A DNA stretch of 64,000 nucleotides. Source: Hydractinia symbiolongicarpus (lineage: Eukaryota; Cnidaria; Hydrozoa; Anthoathecata; Hydractiniidae). Shown one piece after another: positions 46,791 through 57,211 of this stretch; position 1 is the first letter of the stretch; each line of letters starts with the position of its first letter. A program made the translations under genes and the position numbers. The notes below the pieces were generated by a model. The model was not told the origin of the DNA, did not search any database, and worked only from the letters and a program-made list of their open reading frames with translations. The DNA lies in assembly GCF_029227915.1 (NCBI RefSeq), contig NC_079879.1, forward strand, positions 5,394,001-5,458,000, in the 5' to 3' direction.

Positions 46791-48095
46791 GCTATGCGTT
46801 GGAAACGTTTTATCGATTGAAAAAATTAATTTACTTCACCCCCATATCAAACAACACTGGTTAGACCAAGGAGGGTAGGCAACAATTCTGTTGTCTAACC
46901 ATTTCCTTTACCCCTTTATAGTGAAGACTCTACCCTTGTGCACTTTTTAGCAATTGTTTGCGCTGTACATACACGCTAGCTTGGTCGTTAGCCCAGTTTT
47001 CTATTCATCAAGATCACCCCTAGGTGCGCGTGTTTCACATCTCCAGCACGGCTCCTCTGCCTTGTTTATACTTGCTACGCACAAACTGTACATTACGTCG
47101 CATACCCGAGGTCAGGAGGTGCTCTCTCAACCAATTAAAATCTCACCATTACAGGTGCCTTTCACCTAACAACTATATTTACCCATGAAATCACGTGACT
47201 TAGTCTTCTTTAGCAACGAGACAGTACATTTTTTCCCTTTCCTTTTTTACCTTGCTAATCATCGCACGTGGTTTGTTATCGATCACTTACCAAATCTGTT
47301 AAGCATGGCCAACAAACATATCGAGAAAGATGTATATAGAGAGGTAACCTTTTCGTTATAAACAGGCCCTTCATAATGACCGACCGCTTACGCCAGGTCG
47401 GTTTTTTATGCCTAGTTTCTCAGGTCAACCCTTTACCAACACGACATCCTTTCTCTACATACGATACTTCGAATCCTCCACTGGAGAGTGGAAACACCCA
47501 ATGGAAAAAGAAGTTATAGAAACTAAGAAAATTAAAACAGCCTGGAGGACGGTAGCCACAAAGTTTACGGAAATTTAAAGCAACTAAATACAGACAACTA
47601 GTAATATTTTTTAAAAATTTAAAATTGTGATACTTCACAGCATACATTATTTAGACAGCAAATGATTTAACCCTTTCTCTCCATTTAGTCGAAGTTTTAT
47701 CTGGTCAGCGATCGTTTCGGTGGACGTTTCAATGACCCAGCAGTCGTCTTTCAGCGGTGCTATGCGCGTTCGACATTGATTTTGGCCGTTTTATCTATGA
47801 CCTGGTGGTCTCTTAGGCCGATGTATCAATAACTGAGGTGTTCTTGGTATAATAAAGTATGGAGGTGTTCTTCTCGGCGTTTCATTTCCCGAGCGGTCGT
47901 TTCAACCCCTGACTTTGCCTTTTCTCGATGGCTGCACAGCGCGACTTTAAGAGACAATAAAGCACCACAGTTGTTGGTGTTTGAATGGTCGCTTGAGGGG
48001 AAATTGCCGTTTCCATAAGAGCTCTGAAGAACGAAATGCAACAGCGGTCCAAAATTAGGCGTCGGTCAAAAATTCGTCAAAGCCTCGTTAAGAAT
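46791..48095. other. Gene-free region
   Basis: No supported gene or repeat family. The ORFs at 46954-47169, 47420-47647 and 47826-48041 have no recognisable domain and no splice context. Confidence 0.4.
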
Positions 48096-49446
48096 AATAT
48101 TTATAATATTTTTAAGCTACCATTTTGTGTGACAGACAGACAGACACACAGCGCCTCTTTAACCTCCGCCGAATTTTCGTTTAGAACGAACCGGTCAATT
48201 GACTCTACAGAGCGACCCGGTTTCATGTGGCACTTCAGTCGAGTACCCCATTGTCCCAGTCTAAAATGCCAGGAAGGAGCAAGGCGCTATTATCAATAGA
48301 TTTATTGGATATAGCGAAATTCGACTGACACTGCTTTAAACGGAAGGCACCGCCGGGTTATGAAACAACGGCGAAAACGAACGCCAATGTGACGTAGCAG
48401 CACCGAAAAATGATCGCTAGATCATCCAAATGTTGGCCGACCTGACAAAACGCCGACCAAAATGATTGTCAGAATGTGGCACCAACCCCACCCCCCCCCT
48501 TATACTCTCCATTGCGTCGGACTAAAGTTTAGGGTGCACGCTTTTCGATTTGTAGTCCTTCCACTCTGTATTAAAATTGATTTAAGGCAAATGTTAGATA
48601 TAATAACTTAAACAGTTAAGTGGAACAATACCGATTTTTTTTTTTTTAAAAATAATTTTCTGTGAAAACAGTGTCAGCAAACAGGAAACCTCGCATTCAC
48701 GGTGTATCGAACACAGTGGTTAAGCTTAAACATTTCTCCATAAATCTTTCCCCCTTATTTTCCGACGGAAGTAAAGAAAACATTTCTTTCCTACTACAAA
48801 CAAATTTCTCATCTCAAAATAATAGTGGACTATTGTTCGTTTTAACTGTCTATCTTGATGTAAGATTGGTGATTTTTTGTTGGTCGCTTACGCGCACAGA
48901 CAGATATTCCAAAGGGTTTTTCCCGCTGGAAATTGAAATTCCCTTTACCTATTCCATCCAAAGCGAAGCGTGTACTCTAGGTCGTGTACTTTATGTCATA
49001 CCCTGAGTAGGACAATGTTAGCCCCAAGAAAGTCAAAGTTTTTTAACAAGTTCACATCTAAACTTCACGACTGATAATAATTCAATTAACTTACTATTTT
49101 AAAGTCAAAAAGCTTTAAAAACGAATGTTAAAATAAAAGAGAAAAAAGGAAAAGGGAAAATCGAAATCATTTAAAAATGCGCCTTTCAGTACAGCACAAA
49201 AATTTGTTCAGCGTCGTCGTACACATGCACCAAGTCGGGCCAAACACCCAAATGCCAGCAACTATAACGGAATAATGAAGTGTACAAAGATTTTGTGTAA
49301 ACCTGCTTTGTGAGGATCATATCATAGTAAAATTTGTCACCTCGACGACTTTGGCTGATGTTTTTCAGGTTGGCTAAATTTTCCGTCTTAGAATTAAAAA
49401 CTTTATAATAAGGATATTATTTTGTAGAACTGTAGAATATTCTAAA

Positions 49447-49600
49447 TTATTTTTATAAAAGAACATATAAAATTTACAATAAAATACACGAAGCTTTTCG
49501 TAAATAAAACTTTACATCTTCAGGTAACATTACTTATTTCTTATTTACGAAAAGCTTCGTGTATTTTATTGTAAATTTTATATGTTCTTTTATAAAATAA
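49447..49600. mobile_element. Palindromic insertion with 60-bp arms
   Basis: The arms 49447-49506 and 49541-49600 are inverted with a single indel, around a 34-bp centre. The site is filled in copy A and empty in copy B near 53720, so this is a mobile insertion. The arm sequence (CGAAAAGCTTCGTGTATTTT) resembles that at 56765-56810. Confidence 0.7.
49494..49523 (-). ncRNA. Hammerhead-ribozyme-like core, copy 1
   Basis: The minus strand reads CTGAAGA, T, GTAAA, loop GTTTTA, TTTAC, GAAA (plus positions 49523 down to 49496). The CUGANGA and GAAA boxes are perfect and stem II is 5 bp. The same layout recurs at 56776-56805 and, degenerate, in the Penelope-like fragment at 27976. The cleavage site and stems I/III could not be set with confidence. 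Confidence 0.5.
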
Positions 49601-50989
49601 TCCTACTATGGCGAAGAAAACAATTTTAATCCAAATTGAGTCCATATATATATTAGACGGTAAAACTGGTGGCTCTTTTGCTGGTATGCCGTTTTCTGCT
49701 AATGATATGACAACATTGCTTGCTGTATGACTTTTTAACTATACTATAGCTTGGTACACTATTTCCTGAGGGAATAAAAGGTGATAAATGACGCGTAGCT
49801 TAACAAAGCCCTTATCTGTATATTTTAAATGAGGGTGGTGATTTGTTGTAAAGCGGTAAAAAATCTTGGGGGCGCTCGGCAAGTTCAACATTAGATCAGA
49901 GCAGTTTGGGAAATGATTTGGATGAAATGGAAGTGATGTCAGCTCTTTGGGATGCCTTCCATAACCCATACTTACCACACATTTCGTTTGGGTGTCATTT
50001 TTAACACAAGGATGCAGATTTGCCATGAAAGGGCAAAAAAGATTGGGACCTTTTAGGTGTATTCCAAATTTTGCCTGAAAAGCCAGTGTCTATTTTTAAA
50101 ATTAATTTTTTTTTGGGGGTTGTGGTAAAGCATCAATCTGAAAACCCTACTGGAACTTACTATATTTCAGAATTCTTATTATATTATTCTTGTTTTTTTC
50201 ATTTGAACTATTCTATCTTGATCAATTTCATTTCTGTGAGAAGCACTGGAAAGAAATCTAAAAGATCCAATGCTTTGCAAAACCTTACAAAAATATATTC
50301 AAATTAAAAATTTGCATTTCTGATCAACGAGATTTGAACTGGTAATAATAAAGATCAGGATTTATTCCACAATTCACTAAAAGTTTTAAACAAGCAAAAT
50401 CAAGTAAAAAAGACTTCAACAACCTTGCACAAGAGTTATTTTGAAAAGAGCCTGCCACGGTAGCATGGTAGTCGAAATCATGTGACCTAAAAATTTACCA
50501 GTTCTTTAGGTAAAGAGACAGTCCCGGTTCCCTAGCCACATCAAAATTTTTATATATAATCCGGCTAGCTAGCTTACTCATGCCAGGCCAGTTACAATTT
50601 TGTTTCCTGTTTCATGTTTTATACATAATTTATTTCCTGTTTTATGAGTATTTTATTATAGAGTGAAGGTAAACTTAACCCAAATTTTTTTTGAGACAGT
50701 TTATTAAGACATATAATAAGATGTGCAGTGGTTGAAACTTCGGAAGTTGTATCATTGAATTCAGTTTAAATCATATATAATCATTTAGAAAGACCAGCAT
50801 AAATCTTAATGACGAAACCCAGCCAAAGAGGCTTTGAATCACCTACTCTCTATTTATAAACATAACTTGACATCATATCATCTCACCCTGTGTCTGTTAA
50901 TTTTCAGTCACTATCTATTATGCACCACTCTTTTCCTAAAACAACATATTACGGAGCCAACTCGTGTTACTTAAAATAGTAGCACTCTT

Positions 50990-52170
50990 ATAGACTTGAT
51001 ACTTTCTAACAGTTCTTGTATTTCTAAAACTGGTGTCATGGTATTAGGCATCAGTGATCACAATTTAGTTTATGTGATCAGAAAATTCAAAAGGCCAAAA
51101 TTTGAACCTAAAACTATAAAGGTTTGTAGCTACAAGAACTTTAGTGAAGAGGCTTTTCTGAAGGAACTCAGGAATTTAGACTGTTCATATTTTAATAATT
51201 ATGATGACCTTGATGAAGCATGTGAGAAACTGAATAAAAATGTTAAAACAGTGGCTGACAAACATGCCCCTTTCAAAACACATTGATTTTCTGGCCGTGT
51301 GGAGGCATGAGTCACTAATGAATTATTAATAGCCATCAAATAAAGGGACTTCTTAAAACGGGAAGCATCAAAAACAAAATCCATCAAAGACTGGGACGCT
51401 TTCAAACAAAAAAAGGAACCAATAACCAGTAATAGGTCTCAAAAATCGACTCAAAATTTAGTATACTATAATGACGTTTTGCAGGACTCTCAAAAACGGT
51501 CTGAACAACTTTGGAAAACCCTAAAAAAATTGGTTGCTGATAAGTCAGGCAATACTACCTCGATAAAACGATGGTACAGAATTTTCTCACCCAAAAGAAA
51601 TTTCCAACACATTCAATTCATTTTTTGTCAGTGTTGGTGCCAAACTAACCTCTAAATTTTCTTCTGACACTACTAATGTTAATCCACCTGTTAGTTTACT
51701 AAAACTTAATAAAGCTACAGGCTTGGCCGGAATTGGTTCACGACTGCTAAAAGCAGGTTCGTCAGTTTTAAGTATTTATTTATCAAGTCTTTTCAACAAA
51801 TCTTCACTTACTGGTTATGTACCTAAATGTTGGTAGATTTAAAGGGTCTCGCCTAAAACAGATACTACTAATTATCAGCCTATCTCCTTTTTGCCAATTC
51901 CTATGAAAATTTTTGAAAACTTAGCGCATGAGCAAATGTCTCACTTTATTTCTGAGCACAACTTCCTGAATGACAGACAGTCGGGATTTCGAAAACTCTT
52001 TTTCACAGAAACTGCAGTAGTCGATGTCTTTGATTTTATTCTTACTGAGCTTGACCAACATAAATTTTTTTGTGCTGTGCTCATTGACCTTAAAAAAGCT
52101 TTTGACACTGTTGATCATAAAATTTTGTTAAAAAACTATGGTGTTTTGGTATCAGGATGCTGCCTTTGAC
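50990..52170 (+). pseudogene. LINE relic with endonuclease and RT pieces
   Basis: The frame 50996-51286 ends an APE-type endonuclease (GISDHNLVYVIRKFKRP) followed by linker sequence. 51891-52169 encodes the start of the RT domain: FENLAHEQMSHFI, NDRQSGFRK, and CAVLIDLKKAFDTVDHKIL, which holds the first catalytic Asp block. Frameshifts lie between them, and the YxDD region is absent. The layout is of the jockey/CR1 sort. It sits between the two direct-duplication copies and belongs to a different lineage from the LINE at 17.6 kb. Confidence 0.78.
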
Positions 52171-54286
52171 TGTTTTGAATCCTACTTGGCAAATTTCGCT
52201 ACAACAGACTCTGTAATTTGAGGCACTTAGCGGGACACAAAGTAGGTCGCCTATCAAAGATGTTGATCAAGATGTGTTATATCTGGTATGAAATGGTTGT
52301 CATTAATAAAAGTAGAATTTGTATTGCAGCAACATTAGTTAAAACAGCTTTAATTATTTTACAACAAATCCAGGTATATCGCGCACATATCGGTACATCT
52401 TATGCACTTCGTCATGAAAGCACTTAGCTGGACACAAAATTTAATATTTACATTTGAACTAGTAGAATAATAGCTGCAATATTTCACACTGAATTTAATT
52501 AGTTCCAACAATCTAGCCCTATTGTCCGTTTTTAACTTAATAAGTATTGTTTGTATTTATAATACATGTCACGGCTTGAGCCGGAGCTTTCTTTGAGTGG
52601 AGCAACCTAAGTTCCCAAGTATTTAATTTCAACCCTATTTAATCTGGGGGTGTTAAAACATATTATGACATTAAGAATTTTGGAAAGAGATTGATAACTT
52701 AGGCAAACTTAAAACAATTATCAAGAAGTATAAAAGATATTATTATTTTTACGCGAGTACCTTTTTTGCACGCTAACCGCGGCGCTCATGGAATGTGTGA
52801 AAAATTTACCCCTGATGTTTAAAATCTCTTTATTTCATTCTAGTTCTGCTCAGATGTAAAACTTTTTTATTGCCATCTTGCTTGCGAGGATAGTATTGCT
52901 TTTCCACTCCTAACGTCATCATCAGGCTTTTTTACACAAATTATTTTTAGAGAAAGTACCTTCGTTAAGAATAATATTTATAATATTTTTAAGCTACCAT
53001 TTTGTGTGACAGACAAACAGACAGACATATGTTGCTTTCTTATTCGCTTTCGGCTTCACAGAATAAGTTGTTCTGCAAAATACTAACGTTATTATACCCA
53101 CGACCTGCATCTCTTTATCACAGCGCCTCTTTAACCTCCGCCGAATTCTAATCTCAAAATAATTTTTTGTGATTTTTTGTTGGTCGCGTACGCGCACAGA
53201 CAGATATTCCAAAGGGTATTTCCCGCTGGAAATTGAAATTCCCTTTACCTATTCCATCCAAAGCGAAGCGTGTACTCCAGGTCGTGTACTTTATGTCATA
53301 TCCTGAGTAGGACAATGGTAGCCCCAAGAAAGTCAAAGTTTTTTAACAAGTTCACATCTAAATTTCACGACTGATAATAATTCAATTAACTTACTATTTT
53401 AAAGCCAAAAAGCTTTTAAAACGGATGTTTAAAATAAAAGAGAGGGAAATCGAAATCATTTAAATATGCGCCTCTCAGTACAGCACAAAAATTTGTTCAT
53501 CGGCGTCGTACACATGCACCAAGTCGGGCCAAACACCCAAATGCCAGCAACTATAACGGAATAATGAAGTGTACAAAGATTTTGTGGAGACCTAACTTTG
53601 TGAGGATCATGTCATAAAATTTGTCACCTCGACGACTTTGGCTGATGTTTTTCAGGTTAGCTAAATTTTCCGTCTTAGAATTTGAAACTTTAATAATAAG
53701 GATATTATTTTGTGGACTGTAGAATAATCTGAATTAAGTCCATTATATATATTAGACGGTAAACTGGTGGCTCTTTTGCTGGTACTGTTTTGTGCTAATG
53801 ATGATAAGACAACATTGCTCGCTGTATGACTTTTTAACTATAGCTTGGTACACTATCTCCTAAGGGTATAAAATGTGATAAATGACGTGGTAAGTAGCTT
53901 AACAAAGCCCTTATCTGTATATTTTAAATGAGGGTGCTGATTTGTTTTAAAGCGGTAAAAAATCTTGGGGGCGCTCGGGCAAGTTCGGCATTAGATCAGG
54001 CCAGTTTGGGGAATGATTTGGACAATAATGGAAGCGATGTCAGCTCTTTGGGATGCCTTCCATAATCCATGCTTACCACGCATTTCATCTGGGTGTCATT
54101 TTTAACACGAGGGTGCAGATTTGCCATGAAACGGCAAAAAAGATTGGGACCTTTTAGTGTTCCAAATTTTGGCTGAAAAGCCAGCGTCTATTTTTAAAAT
54201 TGAAAATAATTTTTTTTGGTTGTGGTGTAAAGCATCAATCTGAAAACTCCACTGGAACTTACTATATTTCAGAATTCTTGTTTTGT

Positions 54287-54455
54287 TTGACAAAGTAATG
54301 TCAACATTACTTCGTCAATTAAAACAAGAATTGCCTGGTAGATCCCCTCCAAAAAAAAAACATTCCACAACATTATGCGTGGCAGCATGAATATGGAAGG
54401 CACCCCTTTGTTTAGCTGTTTTAGTCAGTCTGACTAAAACAGACAGAATGTAATT
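54287..54455. mobile_element. Small insertion in duplication copy B
   Basis: About 170 bp present in copy B only. It is bordered by AATTCTTG directly before and after (8 bp), with inner short inverted repeats (TGACAAAGTAATG/CATTACTTCGTCA and GTTTTAGTCAGTCTGACTAAAAC). It is noncoding; the family is unknown. Confidence 0.5.
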
Positions 54456-54709
54456 CTTGTGTTTTTCATTTGAACTATTCTACCTTGATCGATTTCATTT
54501 CTGTGAGAAGCACTGGAAACAAAACTAAAAGATCCAACGCTTTACCAAAACCTTACATAAATATGTTCAAGCTAAAAAACGCTTACAATGAATTTGCATT
54601 TCTGATCAACGGATTTGAACTGGTAATAATAAAGATCAGGATTTATTCCTTGTGCTTTTTGGAATCCAGCATCCACAATTCGATAAAAGTTTTACACAAG
54701 CAAAATCGA

Positions 54710-54755
54710 GTAAAAAAGACTTCAACAACCGCGAGGTTGTTGAAGTCTTTTTTAC
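54710..54755. repeat. Perfect 21-bp hairpin
   Basis: GTAAAAAAGACTTCAACAAC and one further C form the left arm, GCGA the loop, and the exact complement the right arm. Copy A of the duplication has only the left arm. Confidence 0.8.
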
Positions 54756-55371
54756 GAGTCATTTTTTACGAGTCCTTAAATCATGTGACCTAAAAATTTA
54801 CCAGTTCTTTAGGTAAAGAGTCAGTACCAGTTCCCTAGCCACATCAATTTTTTTTCCCGCCTAACTAGCTTACTCATGCCAGGCTATTTTTGTTTTGTAG
54901 TTGTATTGTTTAGGAGTTGTATCATTGAATTCAGTTCAGATCATATATAATCATTTAGAAAGACCAGCATAAATCTCAATGACGAGCCCCAGCCAAAGAG
55001 GCTTTGAATCACCTACTCTCTAAATATTTATAAACATAACTATTAAATGATTCTTACCTTAATGAGGTAACTTGAAGGCTTTATCAGTCTCTAATACTAT
55101 TGTATTGGTTACTGAAAGATAATAACAGAATTAACACAAATCGCAATATTAACAATAACTTCACATCACATCATCTCACCCTGTGTCTGTTAACTTTCAG
55201 TCACTATCTATTAATTATTAGTTCATTAATAAACATCCAAGTACTTTAGTGTACAACGATGTCTTGCTGGTCTGTTATAAGCAGTTGGTTTTTCTTGCTC
55301 GATACCGTCCTGTAAAAAAGAAAATGGTAAAGTTCCGTCAGCTAAGGTGGAATCTTCAAAATCGCCTGAGG

Positions 55372-55375
<4 letters not shown>

Positions 55376-55402
<27 letters not shown>
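55376..55402. repeat. (GATA)n microsatellite
   Basis: About seven GATA units. No other feature is seen between 55214 and 55700. Confidence 0.8.
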
Positions 55403-55704
55403 GACAGCGCAGCTAGGCTGGACGCCGAAACTTATCCAGGCTAAAGCCTAAATCCTCGTTTTGACAGATGTTTTTCTGAGAACAGGGCTAAAATGTGTTT
55501 TAACCCAATAGAAAGCCTAACAGTGCAACAAATTTTTTTATTATCCAATGAACAATACTTTATTTTAAAGTTCATATGTTATCGAAAGTTAAAGATCATG
55601 CATTGTAACATAATGAAGATTGTCTTATAATACACCATCTTTGATGTTATTATTTTAACGTTTTCCCGTAATAATTACATCATTTCCTTCTGTACAATTT
55701 TGCG

Positions 55705-55942
55705 AGCACGTAGACTAAAGCTGTATTCAGCAGAACTAATTAATTTTTCGTGAATTTTAATTTAAAGAGGAATTGTTGAGGCTGAATATTTTTGGTGAAA
55801 GATAATATATTATAGCTATAAAAAGCACGTAGACTAAAGCTGTATTCAGCAGAACTAATTAATTTTTCGTGAATTTTAATTTAAAGAGGAATTGTTGAGG
55901 CTGAATATTTTTGGTGAAAGATAATATATTATAGCTATAAAA
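55705..55942. repeat. Tandem duplication, two 119-bp units
   Basis: The unit beginning AGCACGTAGACTAAAGCTGT occurs at 55705-55823 and again at 55824-55942 with no difference that I could see. Perfect identity points to a very recent duplication, or possibly an assembly artefact. It is noncoding. Confidence 0.8.
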
Positions 55943-56775
55943 TCGTGACAGTGTGTTATAAAAGAAAAAATAAGAATATATAGTCTGAAAATAACCTTTC
56001 GTACTGGTTATGTAGAAGAAAAAAAAATATGCTTCCACCTTTAAAGATATTTTCCAAGTTGTTTTTCAGAGAAAAAGAGAAAATAGATAAATTTTTAGCC
56101 TTGCCGTTGTTCTTATTTTGTTTTTATTGTTCATCAATTTTCAGGTTTATTATTTTTCTTTTAAAATTGTTCTTATAGAGAAACGAAGTTTATGTTAGTT
56201 AAGTTAGCTATGATTTACAGTTACAATAATATCAAAAATTGAATTTTAAAATTTTAGAATATTCAATGATTTTGTTCCCCCGTATTACTCAGTCCTCTTC
56301 ACAGTTCAGTACTTTTTCAGATTATTGCTAATCGCGGAAATCTTTAAGCTGCAGGGTTTCTTGTTTTTATTGTTTTTTAAGCAGACCTTTTATTTAAATG
56401 TGAATTTTGGGTTGAGTTCCTTTTTAACCAAAATTTAAGGAATTGATTCCATAGCTTACCTAATACAAGTAGCATTTTGAAAGTTCAGCACTAAAACAAT
56501 TACATCAGAAAGATGACATTACCTTTAATCAAATTGTTTGTATGTTCATTATTGTTAGCACCTCTTGGAGAGAAGGCAAAAACTTGCATTAACTGATTTC
56601 TCTGTTTATAGTAGATTTTTTTCAAAATTCACCTTGACTTATACATACACAAAACATCCTGCAACTTTCAAACTATAATTTTTTTATAAAAAGTTGTAGT
56701 AATAATATTTATTTAAAATGAAATGTTCTTTATTAAAATAAGAACATCTAAAATGAACAAATAAAATATGAAGCT

Positions 56776-56805
56776 TTTCGTAAGTAAAAACTCTTACATC
56801 GTCAG
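56776..56805 (-). ncRNA. Hammerhead-ribozyme-like core, copy 2
   Basis: The minus strand reads CTGACGA, T, GTAAG, loop AGTTTTTA, CTTAC, GAAA, then AGCTTC. Compared with 49494-49523, the loop-closing pair of stem II changes from A-T to G-C with pairing kept, while both conserved boxes stay perfect. That is a compensatory change. A degenerate plus-strand relative (AGACAATGTAAGAGATTTTT) lies at about 56852. Confidence 0.5.
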
Positions 56806-57211
56806 ATAAGTATTAATACTTACCTGTGTTATATATATACATATATTTACCAGACAATGTAAGAGATTTTTAGTTTTTTCTATGCTGAATTTTTCACAAT
56901 TTACTCCTGGGATTTTGCCATTTGTGTGTGGGAAGTAAATTTGGTAATGCTAAGCGATATTTATCCAAAATTACCAACATTGGGAATTCTGACCTGTTTT
57001 TAACCACACCACTTAATCAATTGCACCATTTGTGAATTTTGTGAACTGTAAAGCTACATTAAAGAACTTATTCATGTAAGATGTTTCTACAGAAAAAATA
57101 GCACACTTAAAACTGCTTTTAATGACAAAACCTGCGAACTCAGGTGTATAATTATCAATTTTATAACTTTTTACTGTGGAATTGATGTAGGCTTTTGTTT
57201 TATTTTTAGAT

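Larger units (their letters stand above)
48096..50925 (+). repeat. Direct duplication, copy A
   Basis: Long stretches match copy B (52965-55213) in the same order and orientation. Examples are the blocks starting GTTAAGAATAATATTTATAA, CGCACAGACAGATATTCCAA, CACATGCACCAAGTCGGGCC, TCTTGGGGGCGCTCGG and AGAAAGACCAGCATAAATCT. Copy A carries an extra palindromic insertion at about 49440-49615 that copy B lacks. No intact ORF is shared by the two copies, so the unit is probably a noncoding repeat or segmental duplication. Confidence 0.75.
52965..55213 (+). repeat. Direct duplication, copy B
   Basis: Matches copy A (48096-50925) with scattered substitutions and indels. It carries its own extra segment at about 54287-54455, flanked by AATTCTTG on both sides, and a perfect hairpin at 54710-54755 that copy A lacks. 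It ends shortly after CACCCTGTGTCTGTTAA. Confidence 0.75.

Noticed and set aside
46954-48041. Several 70-75 aa ORFs between the Penelope RT relic and the duplication
   Set aside because: No domain, no splice partners, and lengths within the range expected by chance.
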